Below, piece after piece: positions 1 to 14,900 of a stretch of DNA of 64,000 bases; position 1 is the stretch's first letter; each line of letters begins with the position of its first letter. The notes beneath the pieces were generated by a model. That model made no database searches. It had not been told where the DNA came from and saw nothing but the letters and a program-made list of their open reading frames with translations. A program made the position numbers and the translations under genes. Source of the stretch: Branchiostoma floridae (taxonomy: Eukaryota > Chordata > Leptocardii > Amphioxiformes > Branchiostomatidae); NCBI RefSeq assembly GCF_000003815.2, contig NC_049993.1, positions 14,823,642 to 14,887,641 of the forward strand. Direction: 5' to 3'.

Positions 1-700
1 TGAAATTTTCATCCGTGAATGTATAGATAGGATACGTATTCCTTTTCTTTGATAAGCAAGTGATAAGAAAGAAACCTCTGGAGCATCTAATCTCAAAGTC
101 CTAGTAAAATTGAGGTATTGTTTTTCATGTGTTTGTGCGTGTGTCATAGTGTTTGTGTGTAACTGTATATGTGGTTTGTGTATTAGTGGTGTGTGTGTGT
201 GAGTGTCTGTGTGTGTGTTTTTCCGGTCGTTTGCCGTCAATTTCACCTAAGAACCTTTAGATGCATTGTTATTATAATGGTGTGTGGACAGTGGCCGAAA
301 AGATAAAATCCATAGTCGATTTTGTGAACCATATGGAATAATGTTTTGTGTCCGTCATGCTGTCTCAGTGTATTCATTTTCAGCATAACTTACTTACTTT
401 TCGGTATAGACTCTGACAGGCTACCGATTCTCTCTGGAATTTCTGTACGCCGTTTGATTTTTTTTACAGCGTCAGACGGGTATTGCATTTAAATCATTTT
501 TTTAAAGAAGTAAAGCTATTGCTCTATTACCAGAAATGCAGACGCACCAGCATATCTCTTCTAATAGACACTAAGAGTAATCGCAGAAAGAAAAATGCTG
601 CATATGCGGTCAAGATATTTTAATGTAGTATTGCCCTCGTCTGTTGTGCCACCCCACCCTTATCTCAGTCTCTTTATCCGAGATATCTAATCATACAAAA
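1..700. other. Non-coding flank with GT-rich stretch
   Basis: AT-rich sequence without a convincing open frame. A degenerate GT-rich microsatellite occupies about 129-222. Nothing else recognised before the gap. Confidence 0.6.
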
Positions 701-800
701 NNNNNNNNNNNNNNNNNNNNNNNNNNNNNNNNNNNNNNNNNNNNNNNNNNNNNNNNNNNNNNNNNNNNNNNNNNNNNNNNNNNNNNNNNNNNNNNNNNNN
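701..800. other. Assembly gap (100 N)
   Basis: Exactly 100 undefined bases, the usual placeholder for a gap of unknown size. The sequence on its right edge is a direct repeat (see 801-908), so the gap may hide more repeat units. Confidence 0.99.
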
Positions 801-908
801 AATGCCGTCGAAGCCGATATTGATCACATAATTTTAATTGACAAATCATAACGCATTATGTTAGATTGCATTGAACCAAATGCCGTCGAAGCCGATATTG
901 ATCACATA
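801..908. repeat. Tandem repeat at gap edge, period 78
   Basis: A 30-base block starting aatgccgtcgaagccg occurs at 801-830 and again, identical, at 879-908. The first copy starts on the first base after the N run, consistent with a longer array cut by the gap. Confidence 0.8.
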
Positions 909-1144
909 TTTTTTTTTCAATTTGATGAAAAAAGTTTGGTGAAGCGTCAGTCTTGTCTATACTATTAGTGCTTTTGACGGCTACTTCTTTGTTTTATTAG
1001 CAAATATACGATTTTCCACAAACGTTTGCATGTGGGCATATGATCGTTTATTTATAGAATCCCTCAACTTAGGTTTTTATGGTACATGTAATGTTAAGTA
1101 TGTTACCAAATCATTGCTTGAAGAAAACGAGCATTTCCCACGCG

Positions 1145-1325
1145 CGGGTGTACATATGTGTATGTGTGTGCGCATTTATATGTTTGTGTATCTGTATGTG
1201 TATGCATGTGTTCAAGTGTACCTGTGTGTGTGTGTCTGCGTGTTTCCTTTTTGTATATTGTACATTTGCATCGTGTATGGGTGTACATTTTTGGTGTCTG
1301 TGAATGTATTTCCGTGTGTAAAAAG
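1145..1325. repeat. Degenerate GT-rich microsatellite
   Basis: An irregular (GT)n/(TGTA)n stretch. It gives rise to long but meaningless open frames on both strands (Cys/Val/Tyr-rich one way, His/Thr-rich the other), the longest being 154 codons at 1030-1494. I do not consider these genes. Confidence 0.7.
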
Positions 1326-1652
1326 GCGTATTTTCTGTTATTTTCTCTTGTGTCCCTTTAGTTTTTTGCAATTCGTCCCTTATTCTTATTCAGAAAACAA
1401 AAATCAATCGCAAATAGTATTCTCGGCGTCCAATAAAACGCCCCGTCTCTGTCAGCAGTACTTCTCTCGTCACGCAACCAACTTTCATGCCTAGTCAATT
1501 GATTCCATCCAACCTCGCACACGAGCACGTGACTCCAGCCGATAGGAACCCTCAGCACCCAGCCCTACCGACAGAGATGTTAGCGGGACAGCGAAGAGGC
1601 AAGTCGCAAACGTAGACGCTCCACAACGTATCATCCTCACCAGTCCGTTAAG

Positions 1653-4600
1653 GTAAGCTTACTTTGACAATACCATATTGGCTTCCTTGATATCTCAACG
1701 TTGTTTCAAATCGCCGGTTGCACTTTATTGTAGTGGATGTGAATCTAACGTTGCTAACAATAATTTTTTGGAAAATGTTTTAGCAGGAATAGGGACTGAG
1801 TAAGAAAAGTTACGAGCTATATGGAGATTGGAATATTGTTGATATGTACAGTGACTCGCTGGTGAGTAATAGGGCACGTATGTTTGATATGCTGGCTGTA
1901 GAAAAGTGCATTACGATGCCTTTATCGTCGTTTTGGGAGGCGCAGTGCGAACGTAAAGGTCCGGTGCGAGTCTGCGGTGTGTCCGGTAGAATCTGTGGAC
2001 ATACACGCTCGTCGACGGAATACGGAATATAGTTGCCGCAATGTAACAAAAGCTATATCAGATCCCAACACTTCTATTCTTGTAACAGCATTGCAGCTTA
2101 CGCCTCTCTAGTGAAACGGTAGCCTTTTAGCTCCACACGAATACAAGATTTTACATCATAGTCACAAGTCACGTACTTGGCGAAGTAACAAGACAGTAAT
2201 ATTGCTTGCGCCCGCATTGCCAAGTCTGTAACGTTAACGAACCGTTAAGTAGGCGTCCCTACTTGATACAAAGGGCGCACGCTGTGGTTTGCACTGAAGA
2301 TAAGATATGCCATCGGAAAAACTCTGAAAGATAGGCTGTAAGGGATGATACGAGGTGTTTTGTCCGGGGTAGGGTGACTCAATGCAATGATAGCTATCGC
2401 TACACAATGTTTTATCAACGTTGAGCTTCAGAAAGACCAGGAATGCTTTAGATGGAAATTTCACACTTCCTAGTTTACATATGAAAAAAGATTAGAAGGA
2501 TAGTGAACTACGGCTTTGAATTTGATAAGGAAATGTACATATTTTGGAGATAACAAAAATAGAAATTATTGTCACGTTTGTAGAATTTTTAAATCAAGTT
2601 GTAATTATTTCTTACGATGCGTAACTTCCTTTTTTACGAAGCGTAACACTACATTCAGTTAAATTATTAACTTTACATGTACATGTATAATTACACTACA
2701 TTTAACGATGTTAACTATACAGAAAAAAATCATTTTATAACTACGATAACAACGAAAAATCTCAGCCTTTCCTTTAGAAAAATGCACCATCACTGCTTAT
2801 ACAACTTTAAGTGGTGTTCATACTACTTTATATTAGTTTCAGCGATATCATTTCTATCATAAATCATGTCAAAACAGCTAGCAAAATCAAGCAATAATCC
2901 CTTAGCCTGCGCGCTCCAAGTTTTTCCGCCGATAAGTTTCCGTATCCCCGACGGTGTAGAGTCGGCGAGGAAGGCAGTTATTACCGCAGCTTTGCTTCCC
3001 GTCGAGAACCCTGGCAAAGTCCCAACCCGCCAATGATAAATGTCCGTCTGTGCCGCAATAAAAACCACCAGGCAATTCCTGCTATTGATTCTATGAGTTG
3101 TTAGAAGAACAACGGCAGAACGCGACAGTAAGTCAGCATACGGACACTGCAAGTAAATTCTATGGATGACATCCTATGCAGCTTGCAAAAATAATTAAGG
3201 TTAACATGATGGCAAATTTTCAAAGTAGACACCATAAATGTTGTAACAAGAATTGAAGTAACAAACTATAGCATCACAGCGATCAAGGTAAGATACTATC
3301 CATTCCTGTATTCAAGAAGTGCACTAAAGTAGTAAAGGTGATACTAGTTCGGTAGACTGGTATTACTATCCATGTTGGTTCATGGCTTCCATATTGGCGG
3401 CACTTTTAGAACTATCCAACAAGCTTTACAGTCATAGCTACCTCTCTAGTGTCGATTCTCCATTCACTTATCACGCTACAACACAACCTATTTACTCATG
3501 TTGGTCTATCTAACGATCCATGAAGAAGAGAAAAATACTGTTTTTTTTTCTGAATTGAGGTGAAAAATAATGAGCGCGCTGATGTAATCCATAAAATTTA
3601 CTTGCTGTAGCCTTACTTGAGGAGATGCCAATTGGATTTTCCAGTATTTGTTGCCTAGTAGTTATCCTCGGCATTTATATATAAGGTGTGCCGCATCCCG
3701 TAATGGTCATAACGGGCCAACAATTGGATAGTACCATTTGTGTGCAATACGAATGGTTCCCCTTGTGTTGGTGATATACCAAGGTTAATGATGTCTATAT
3801 ATTTGAAGCTATCAAACTGACATTTTGCAGCATGTCCAGTAGAGTGGGTATCTGGCGATAGAGAATTCGCAGATGTTGTGATAAAGAATTCAAAAGTGCT
3901 ACGTCGCATTTAAATTGTCATCAAGCGTTTGTCATGCGATAATTTAAACGAAGAATGAAATAAAAAAATGCGGTACATATCTGTATAGATCTGTTGGCAG
4001 AATGTAAAAGCCTGTTATTTAAAGGTCCAAACAGGGTATATGATGTTGATTTTCCATTTTGAAACATTTGATATAGTAATTCAAATATACTAATAGCTAA
4101 GGCTATGAGAATTTGAATTAAGGATGACATCTGCGAGCGCATATTTTTCAATTTGTTTTTAAAAAATACAGGTTTTGAAATAATTAATTAATTGTTGATT
4201 GAACAGAACAGCTGCAAACATTAAAACATCTGGTACATATGATTGAAAAGATTTTAAAAATCGGAAACATAGAGTATTATCATAGGATCATAAAGTACAC
4301 GGAAATGAATAAAAGAAGGCTGGAGGATCTGTTGTTCTGTATTCCATACTTTGTGTTTAGGCTATTGCTCGACAACCTTTCTGAATACTGATATTTTTCA
4401 TAGGCGCACTTTTCTTGCCAAACTTTATTTGCACGTTTGCCTCAGTTTTATGGTCACACAGTATGTCATTTATCCAATGAAATTAAGATAGCTGAAGGTG
4501 GTGAACATGCCACGATTAATGCTAAATGAACTTGCAATATGTGCTCGCTACGAAATTATCAATCCGTTATCAACGAAGCCATCAGTTCACCTTCCATTCC

Positions 4601-6100
4601 ACAAAGCACGTAACATTTTATCCTCCAAATAGTGCCCAGTGTGTCAAATATGGCAGAATCATGAGTTTGCCACAATAGCTTCTTGAGCAATTTAGAGGCA
4701 TTAGGTGGAGACGTAATCTGTTAAGGCTAGGCAATCTTAGAAAGGGCAAGGAAGGATTAAGTAGTTTCTGGCTATCATCTTCCAAGAGCCTGTAAAGAAA
4801 AAGGACTTAATCTTATAATCTTGATAGAGGCATACATTCCACGTTACGGGTGTGATTCAAGTATTCTCTACATGAATGTGTGTAATTCCTCAACGCTAGC
4901 ACCGCGGGAGTTAGTCCCCTTTCCGTGCTATGGTTGTCTGTGGTGATTTAGTTGGGAAATGGCAGCATATAGATGAAGGTATAATGGGGAAAGCTTATTG
5001 CGTGGACGCACTGATAGCGAGAGGATGCTTAACGACGTACGTAATGATCGCGTAGGAGAAACGACGCAACGTTCTACCAGTAGGGAAGCATTGACGTATT
5101 GACTCACCTTGATTTTTTAGAATTCTACGAAAGCATTGACGCGCAAGTTTTTTTATAGAATTCTACATCAGGTGTTTTCTTGAAAACATTTTTAGAACAG
5201 ATAATTTCTGTTTCTAAATTAGATTTTCACAAAATTAACTAATTTGAAAAAAATCAAACTACGATTGTCCAATGCTTTCAGGGTATTGCACGATGTGGTT
5301 AATATTAACAGTGTATTAGTTAAGAAAAAAAAAATGCAAATATGTACAATAGTGCGAATAAACAATGGTGCGGATGGAAATATATACGTAGGGTGAAAGT
5401 ATAGGTACTCAGGCAACTACGAATGAATTTAAAAAGAGTAAGACGTTTCGGGCAGTATACACGAACACTTGGATTTACCAGCATTTAAACCGAATATTAA
5501 GTGAGGTATAGGCGATTCTTGGATAGATTACCAGAAGATAAGTTCAAACGAGGAAGTATGCTATATTCAACGATGGTAACACTTTGTCATCTTACAAATA
5601 ATATTACAGATACACAATAACACAAATATAATTTTCATCCAGGCCAACTACATAGGCTACACAATTTTGACATCGCTTACGCCTCTCATCTAGCAATACA
5701 GAAATTGAAACGGCAATACTTCAAAGGTCTGAGATGCACTGAAGCAAGATGTCATATGGTTTGAAAGGGGCAGACAAGAATATTGCCGTTAGGTGAAATC
5801 ATCATCATCGGTCGACATAGAGCAGTCGATCACATGTATAGTACACGTCTGTCTATCAGCAACAGCGTGCAATATCTTCTTTGTCCTTGGGGACTGGAAC
5901 GTTAGATCAATGAGAACCATGAGGGACATGATAAACACATGTCGGATGTTTGTCGCTGATGTTTTGTAGCCGTTTCTTGGTCTAGTTCCAACGGTTGCCT
6001 TATGTTTACAAAATAGATATCATTCATAAAGTATTTTGAACGACTTACAACCACTCTGTTTCATAAACCATGAGGCTGTTTCATTTTTTAGAAGGTGTCC
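1653..6100. other. Non-coding AT-rich region
   Basis: No recognisable gene. The longest minus-strand frame (2823-3152, 109 codons) resembles nothing I know and has no neighbours. A small imperfect duplication lies at 5086-5166. Confidence 0.5.
5086..5166. repeat. Short imperfect tandem duplication
   Basis: Two units that start 'gaagcattgacg' / 'gaaagcattgacg' and end 'agaattctac' lie side by side (5086-5127 and 5128-5166). Confidence 0.4.
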
Positions 6101-6169
6101 ATAAATCATGGAAACTGTAAAAAGGCCAACACCTATAGGACAAGTCAGCTTTGTAGTCACACTTTAAGC

Positions 6170-6400
6170 CAGAGTTTCAGCACTATAAAATGCTATCAGT
6201 GCCAGGGTTGGCTGCTGACCTCCAAAAAGAGCCCCCCGAACAAGGCCTAAGTCCCTAACTTCCGGGCTTCGTGCGCTACGCGCGCGCAAAGTTGCTACTT
6301 CGGGGGAATACGCTATCCGGGATATATCCGGGTGCGGCACACAGGACATGTATATGTGTGCCGGATATATCCGGATTTGGCAGTTTAAGGGTTCAAGACC
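6170..6400. repeat. GC-rich repeat remnant with atatccgg palindromes
   Basis: Base composition jumps to GC-rich against an AT-rich background, including the run 'gctacgcgcgcgc'. At 6313-6376 the motif ggatatatccgg recurs in both orientations around a short spacer. It looks like the end of a dispersed repeat of unknown class. Confidence 0.4.
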
Positions 6401-8815
6401 ATAGGGTCTAATGTACTAGTTTTATTGTCTTAAATTACATTTGCATTATCGACCATTATCAACGCATTTCTATGTAAACCGAACGTTATACATACAGATG
6501 TTACATTGATGCCGTAATTAGTAAACCTACATGTAATGCTTTTACCCCCCACTGTCTTGCATTACGTCTGCATTTATTAAATGCTAAATATCACTTCAAT
6601 TTGAATTTGGAGTTTTCCCATTCATCTTTTAAAAGTGCAGTACACCCAGTGACTCATGTGTTCATTTATGTATTTAGATATCCATGCACTATCTTATTTA
6701 TGATAATAATAATAACCTTTATTGCACATCCATACCATGTTGGGCTTTTTACAGACATATACATACAAAGGCTGCAATATAGTACAGATGGCTTCTAAGA
6801 TCTAAAAAATGGGTTCTTAAACTAGTCCTGTAAATTTGTTCGACTTCTCGTTTCCTAGTAAACTTAAATATGAAGCTTGAGATATGTTGGTATAATGTAG
6901 TGTAATGTAGTGATCAAAACGCATAAGAAAACTGAATTTTTTAACTGGACAACTACATAAAGTGAATGAACTTTCCTATGATATATTTCTATGTAAAGAG
7001 AATATTTTTATCGTTATAACACCACAATCAGGTTACATTTTATATAGCAACATATCAAAACATGGACAGCCTCTGATAGGCAGAAGCAAAACAACATGGT
7101 AAATGGAGGCAGATGTTGAGGATATTTGCTGAGTTGCGTCTGATTGATTTGGGAGTCCGAAGTCCCACATCTGGTTAAACGTTTATCCCACACGCCTGTC
7201 CGCAGCATCTGTCCATTATGCTTACCACCTGGTTCTTTTTACCAAAGGCAGTTGGGAGCAAACTTTTAATCAATACGTTCTACAGCTGGTAAACAGAACA
7301 TACAGCAAGAAATATAAAGATAATTTTATCCATTTCAGACTAAAAAGTCACAGTTTAGCTAAAATAATATAAAGAAAGTTCAGAATGGTATATCATTGGC
7401 TCCCGATCCTTGCAAAACGTGTTCGACGTCAATATGGACAAGATGAAACCCATCTACCTCGTTCAACATTTAAAAATGCAAAAGGACAAAAGAATGGAGA
7501 TATCGTTATGCCCTGATGCCGCTTCCCCATTAGTTTAAACCGTAATATTCATGCCGTCTTGCGTTAAGTGCCAAAAAAGACCCTCACTGGTCTGAATACT
7601 CAGAATAGGGTGTATGCAAAACATGATCCTTCTTATCTTTTGCATGAATTATGATAGTGATCAAGAACTATTCACGCCTGTACATGTTAAAATATTCCTC
7701 TTAAATTGAAGATATGGTGTGTTTAGTTTGAAGAACTCTTGTCTTTAAGGTGTTAGTAATTTATTAGTCCCTCACATTGAACTACATAAATAAAGATTCA
7801 TATCATAGTTATTGTTTGTTTAGAATTTTTTTACCCAGCGTACTTCAGAACACATTAATACATTAAATTCTTCAAGTATTGTTACAGTAGTAAGTTGACC
7901 ATAAGCCAATGTTGAAAAAGACTTTTAGAAGAACGAGCAATTCAAATCTATTTGGCATTAAATCGATTCTGTTTTGCGCAAACTTTCAATGTATATGCTT
8001 GTATGTTTTTAAATTTGCCTTGCCTTGTCTGCCCAAAGCTTCTGGATCTGTTATCTGTCTCGTGATCTGTAATCCACTCAAATCACTTGTTATGGATCAA
8101 ATCGTCCACTAATCTCTACTCAACTTATAAATAGTTCAACCGCCTAGTTGAGCACTGAGGGGGTTTCGAGTCACCTGTAGTGATCCCTTGGCGCCGTCTT
8201 GATCAGTGTGTCTACGCGTCGTATCAAATGTAAGTCGAACGGTTCCATATGGTAATGGAAACGCTTTGAAGTCATTGGCAATGCTGTCAGTCATAACGTT
8301 AACCACACGAAACCGTCTTTTGTCGTCAATTTGAAATCGCATGCAAGATTTATGAACGGATAATGATGGTAAAATCGTACGCAGGAGGTCTCAAATTATG
8401 GTAAATGCCAAGGATCGCCATGTGATGTAGATGCCCGATGTGATGTCTAGAAAGGATTACTGATAGACAATGATATTAGTCATCCAACATTACTGTGTAG
8501 AAAAGTTGGCAAGTAATTGCTGGAGCTTTGTACAGAGCAAAGCTGTGGAACAAGTCAATACTATGCAGGGCACCAAAAACTTCACCATCTTATTCTTAAA
8601 TCAAAAAAATTTACTTGTGATTTCAAATTTGAAACCGTAGCAAACACAAACTATACGTACTGCTGCAGTACAAAGCTCATACAGCAAAAGGAGGTCAACA
8701 TTTGACCTTGGCCTTTGTCTACCCAACACCATTCAATGGTTATTGACACCTGTCAAATATCAATCTACAATCTACATACAGACACAGACGAAGACACCAA
8801 CACAATCACACAAAT
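6401..8815. other. Non-coding AT-rich region
   Basis: No supported gene. The only stretch with slightly coding-like composition is a minus-strand frame at 8136-8342 (68 codons), unmatched to any family I recognise. Confidence 0.5.
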
Positions 8816-8946
8816 CGAGAGAGAGGGAGAGAGAGAGAGGGGGAGAAAGAGAGAGAGACAGAGAGAGACAGACAGACAGAGACAGGGAGACAGAGAGAGA
8901 GACAGAGAGAGACAGAGAGAGGGAACAAAGAAAAAACAAAGAGAGT
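8816..8946. repeat. Purine microsatellite (GAGA/CAGA)n
   Basis: About 130 bases almost entirely of ga and caga units on the + strand. Shadow frames on both strands (Arg/Glu-rich one way, Ser/Leu-rich the other) are artefacts of the repeat. Confidence 0.9.
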
Positions 8947-8949
8947 GGT

Positions 8950-11900
8950 TTAGAGATGGTGTTTTTTTTTCATTTTTCATGAAGGTAAAAGTTACGTCTC
9001 TACCTGAGACGTTAATGGCTTGCTTATTCAACCAGCACTCATCACACCGCTCAGCCTATGCATGGCAGTAACACATATTTTCGTTGAAGTTACCATAAAT
9101 GCTTTTTGACTTGCAAAATCGCCCTGACGGCAATCGAGGAAGCCATTAACGGATCACATAGTTGTGAGAATGGCACCTTTCAGACATTTGCGTTGACCGT
9201 AAACGTGTAAATTTGCATGTCAATGATGGCGGCCCATATCATGAATTTGTAGCTACGCTGATCTCCAAGAGTGTCGTTTATGTTGATGGTGTAGGATGGA
9301 ATATGTGTACATGTTATCCGGTCATTAATTATGCGTAATGATAATATGTTCCATATGTATAGGATATCACATGGCGCCGTTGTGATTAGGTGTCTATTCT
9401 GTGTGACAGCGTACTTACCCTAACCCATATATCACGGCATGTACGGCACAAAGAAAGCCATGTTTAAACCCAGCAAAATGTTGATTCCTGTAGCCCGACT
9501 AACACCTGCCAACTCTTCTTTTGTGGTATAGTGATAACAGGATAGGAAATGGATTTTAGATCTGACATCTGGGTGGTCAAATCAAATTGCTAAACTGACT
9601 TCCTGTAATGCTCATTGCGTGATAAAATGAGACTTTAGAACAGTAGATGTACAGTAAACATATTTTTTCAACGTATTGATTTACGTTGACTTACAATGTG
9701 CGTTTAGTACTTACAATATGTTGAACATATTTCCAGTATTACATTTTTGCGTTTTTTGCCTGTTGCGTCACTTTAGGTAGCATTTGACTTGACCAGTTTG
9801 GATAGTTACTGGAAACAGAACATTTTTTTTTAAATATGGCCTTGGGTTATCGATACAAACTTCTTTAACTACTTGGCCCTGTAACGGTTACAGCCTGAAA
9901 TTTCAAAGGTAAAGGACAGGGTCATATTCACGAAACCAGATGCCGGGCAAATCTAAAAATATTGAATAAAAAAAAATATTGCTAGTCCGCGGCAAATTGA
10001 GGAAAACCATGATGATAAACTGTCCAATAGGTACATAGACACATATCGAAGCCATTAGTAATGTTGCCCTAATGCAGTATATAATTATTTTCTACACGAT
10101 TGGATAGGTACATGGTGACATGGTTCAATAACTCCATTTCGGGATGATTAGACAAAGGCAACAGCTGTTTATCTTTGCGCAACATGAAAGTTCACTAACT
10201 GGGAAAGTTACTGGTGTTATATTCTAGTTAAGTTTGCTTTGGGGATCTAACGTTCAAATCAAAGCCGTTTAAAACAAAATGCCTAGTGTATACTGCATTG
10301 TCCTCTTTGCAAAAAAAAAACAAACAAACAACAACACCATGATTACACACTAGATCTTGCTTTGTCTACCTTGCTTCGGTATACCAATTTATATGGTGTT
10401 TTTAGTTAAAAGGGAAGTCATGTTTGATTGTTTGGTTCTTTAAAAATAAAGATATTACCAAAGAAGATACAAAAATAACATATAAAATGCTAGAACGTTC
10501 TCCATTTTACACCATACTTACTCCACTCTCACAGAATGATAAAAAAGTTTTAGAAACATTTTTTGAGGGTACATAATTATAAACGTTTGTTTGGTTATTG
10601 TTATTTTTACAAGAAAAACATGTCAAACATATTTTCAATGCTAGAACGTTGTCACTTTTACACCTTACGTACTCCACTCTCAAAGAATGGGCGGGTTTCG
10701 GCATTCAATGACAGTGCGATTGACTTACTGTCATAACGCGGGTACACACTTTGACCTTCAAGTCTTCCCATCCTGCAAATTATTGGTTACACCGCGTTAC
10801 ATCCTAGTATCAGGTTACAACATATTTCCTCTCACATCATGCTACTCTATTGTATTCTAACTGCATTGAACTATTGATGGATCAATTGATTACATTGAGT
10901 CAGTCTGGATGGTTTCAGTACAAGAAGGAAAAAATATATCATTTGTAGAAACAAATTAGTCTAGAAATACATAAGATAACTTTGAGGCACAGTGCATCAG
11001 AAGCAAAACAATGGTGATATCCATTATTTGCTATAATCGCTACTGTCAATTGTCCAGGTGCCTAATTGGGCACTTGCAGAAAAAGCAATATACTATGAAT
11101 TTCAAATAGATCCTGTCAAATCTAATCATTCCCATAAGATGTGTATTGATTTATACATGATGAGTTAAATGTGGAATTATGAGCAATAAAACCGTCTTCC
11201 AACTTTTCCTCAGGGTTTACAAGAAAAATCAATGTGTCAAAATAAGCTGTAAAGTTGAATATTTATTAGTTAGGAAAAGAGGAACGCTATCATGTAAGAA
11301 TATGGTCTTATTGATTTGATTATATGGATGACCTCCACCTTCAAATCAATTTTCCTCCTTACAAAAAAGCAAAATATCAAGTTTCCGTCTATAATGTTAA
11401 TCGTACAAAGCAGCAAAATAAGCAAACATACAAAGTTTGGAAAATTGGAAATATATATATTGATGTTAATACACATAATGTGTTAAGTCATTTACAATCT
11501 TCCTGACTACAATACTTTGCTGTTACTTTCTTTCGCACGATTGCATCAGTTTAAGGTTTTAAAGATCGCTCTATATATAACGAATGAACTTGGAAAAGAA
11601 TTAAGAAAAAGAGTTAAAACGTTTGGCAATTTCAAAATGGGTGTTAGAAAAGAAATGCATATTCAAACGTAATCAAGAAATAACTTCGAATGATGCAAAT
11701 TTTATGTTGACTACTATATCATCGGAACGAATAATTTCAGACTGAGAAACACACCTTGTAAAATCAGTACGACATCCTGAATCACGACCAGCGAAATTCA
11801 CTTGTCAAAAGCACGCGTAAAAGAGCCTTCAATATTTACTGATCCCAAGGGTTGTACCATGTCTGATAGAAATAGGTCACAGCACTAAACGTTCATTACC

Positions 11901-14900
11901 ATTCATGGAAAGATGATGCCTTTGGGTATAAGGGTATCCTAAAGGGTACGTACATCTAAGCTTCTGCGCAAACTTGACAGGATTGTCTATGGAGACCACG
12001 GCGGATAAGTTCATACATTTAGAAGGTCAACAGAAAAGAAGGTCAAGGCAAATTGGAGTTGGGCAACCGCCAACGTATTCCTCTCAACTTACCTACACAG
12101 TTGTATTATTTCAAAGTTTCAAATAGTGGTAAAAGGACACATGGACATTTCTAAAATGATTATTTTTATATTCAGGAGCACAGAAGAGTGTGTTACATTC
12201 AAAGATTTCTAGAAATGTAAAACGTCAAATTTAGATGATATAAAACATAGTTGCAAACACTAAGTTGTCATTGTAGATGCCAGATTTCACAAAGCAGTAG
12301 ATATTGTTAGTACATTGAAAAAAGAGTAAATGAAAAATATAACCTAACATCATGCAAATTTGCGCACTTTTTTTAAAATTTGTAGTAGAGAAACAAAGAT
12401 TCAAAACATTGGCAAAACTTGTCAAAGTTGAAATGTTGCAACAGATACTACGATCACGGAAATTTTCATTTCTCTTCCTAATTAAAATGAACAAAATGTT
12501 CAAGATGAATGCTCCAGTCCAGATAATGAGACAATACAATCTATTTGAGAAATGCAATGTTTTGATGCTTGTTTAATGTGTGATTTACCTGTCTTAGCTA
12601 AGACCTGCCTGAGCATTACCAGATTGAAAAGCCTAAGTAAACACACTTCATTACTCCCAACTGCGTATTTAATAACTCCACATTCAAACACGTCGCTAAT
12701 TGGATTGATTCTCAATTACGTTTGCTTGACGGCCTCAGAGCAGTTCATCATCAAGAGTATTATAAAATGAATTTACATAGAGTAAAGCAATATGAAATAT
12801 GGAATTATTCATAGGAAAGACATCTTATTCCGTAAAGAATTTTCGTAATATTGAAACTCACAATTGGGACTCACAATTTAGTAGATGGTAGCAGTAATGA
12901 TAGCAAAATTATGTATAGTTACAAAATTAATATGTCCATCGAACACGCGTGCTTCCGTTTCTTATCATAAGTACTTCTGCTATTTTGTCTACTGTAAACA
13001 TATTGCAATAATCAGCATAAGTAGGACAATTTTACATTTATAAAATGTCAAGAAACTACGGCTTTACAAAGGCTGTAAAGCATGTTGCCTAAATAAGACT
13101 CTTCGTAATAAAAACTATCAATATGCTGGTACATATTGCTGTAACCATTTGTTAAGCTTCAAAATTTAAAATGATTGAACCAATTTAGCTCGTTAAAGAT
13201 ATGATCTTCAGTTAGTCTGCACACAGAAGACAAACACTATGTAGAGTTTATACCATGAGGACATGAGACCCCTTTTGAATGTTCAAATTCATTGTTTCGG
13301 CGGGGAAAATCTTCCTAGTTTTACACATGACATGAACAGTAAACCTTGGCTTAACGTCCATAAAACGTCCTACGAACATTTCAAAATTGTACAAGTCAGC
13401 TGATGATCAGCAAAGTCTGGGATTTGAACCATAACCTCTAGCCAATGACCCATAGCTGCAAACCCACATAATACGCAAGCTACACAGACTCCCTGTAGTC
13501 GCAATCTTGTAAAACTCCTCCTACAAATCCGTGACAAGAATATTCTAAGCCCGATGATCTTATCTACGGATCCACTCTTTGTTATCTGTTGTGCCAGATG
13601 TTGCACTGCTTACATGGCATCCCTAAACGTACGTGTGTGGGAGACAATTTAAATGCTGATTGATGGTCCATAGAAAAGAAACATGGCTGTGTCTTAAGTA
13701 TGGTATTGAGTATGATTTAACAAATATTGCTCGCTATATATAAAAAAAAGTTGCTTTCTCAACGTTTGCAAGCCATGAGTACTCTGTAGATGTATACATT
13801 TAGTCAGCATTTGGAAGTCTATAATAACTAAACTTCTTAAATTTGATTTTAAAGTTTTATATATCTTTTTTCTTTATCATCTACCAAAATATGAACGTTC
13901 CTCCGTTTACCAAAACTTGTAGATGATAATACACAAATTGGACACTAATTTTAAGTAACATTATTGCATGCACAAAACGTGTACAGGATACACCGTAGGC
14001 CTTCCATTGCTGACAGAAGTGAGACTTACAGTGTCTTTATGTCACAATTGAGTACTATAGCACTGTGATTGTAAAGTAAATTATATACGTTTCTAACAAG
14101 ATTTACTGTATCACCAGCGGGCTCATTTCGAATGTTTCAAAGGAATAATTGGAACAAAGGCGAACGGGTAGTTATTACCTCGAGACTTCAATAGACGTTC
14201 TATCTTGGACAAGACAAGAAGCAATTAAAATTTTCACTGAGGACTAGTTGAATTTGAAAGGGTACTCTTTTCTTAAACTTGGTACCAAAGCCAATTGAGC
14301 AAATCCTTTGAAACTCCTTCACAAATTTTAACCAAAAAAAAAAAAATGCTAAGCTACACCAGAACAGGCTACACCCGAAGCAATGTCTAACTTTAGAAAA
14401 TGGATCTACCCAATTGCAACTGACCAACTCAATTTGTTGACAAGAAACATTCTGTTGTTTTTTTTTAATATCAAAAGTTTAACAACGGGAAACTTTGTCA
14501 CTTGATGAAACTCTCATTAGCTTATTCTAAACTGTTTTCTATGGGATTCAATATTACAAAAAGACTTTAAGGCTCTGAAGTAGACGTTAGGATAGAGCTT
14601 TCAGGACAGAAATGTGTTTGCAAAATGAGAACCTGAGTGTTTTGAACAATAGCAATTCTTGCACAGAAATTAACAAAGTATTTTGTATTGTTACCAGAAA
14701 AACAAAACAATGTATTTTCGAAAAGTGCAAAATATGCTATGCTAGTTGACATCACCCGTACATTCGTAAGTTCTGAAAATGATTATGGCCTCAGTAACAT
14801 GCAGCACTAAGGTCAATTCTTTTTACCGAGAAAACACCCTTGGAAGCACTCAACAATTTAGTATTCAGCAAATGCAGACAAAGCTTTTCCCATTTGTAGC

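Noticed and set aside
1030-1494. 154-codon + strand open frame
   Set aside because: Runs through a GT microsatellite; Cys/Val/Tyr-rich composition and equally long frames on the other strand show it is a repeat artefact.
8715-9071. 118-codon Arg/Glu-rich frame
   Set aside because: Encoded by a (GAGA/CAGA)n microsatellite; the mirrored Ser/Leu frame on the other strand is equally open.
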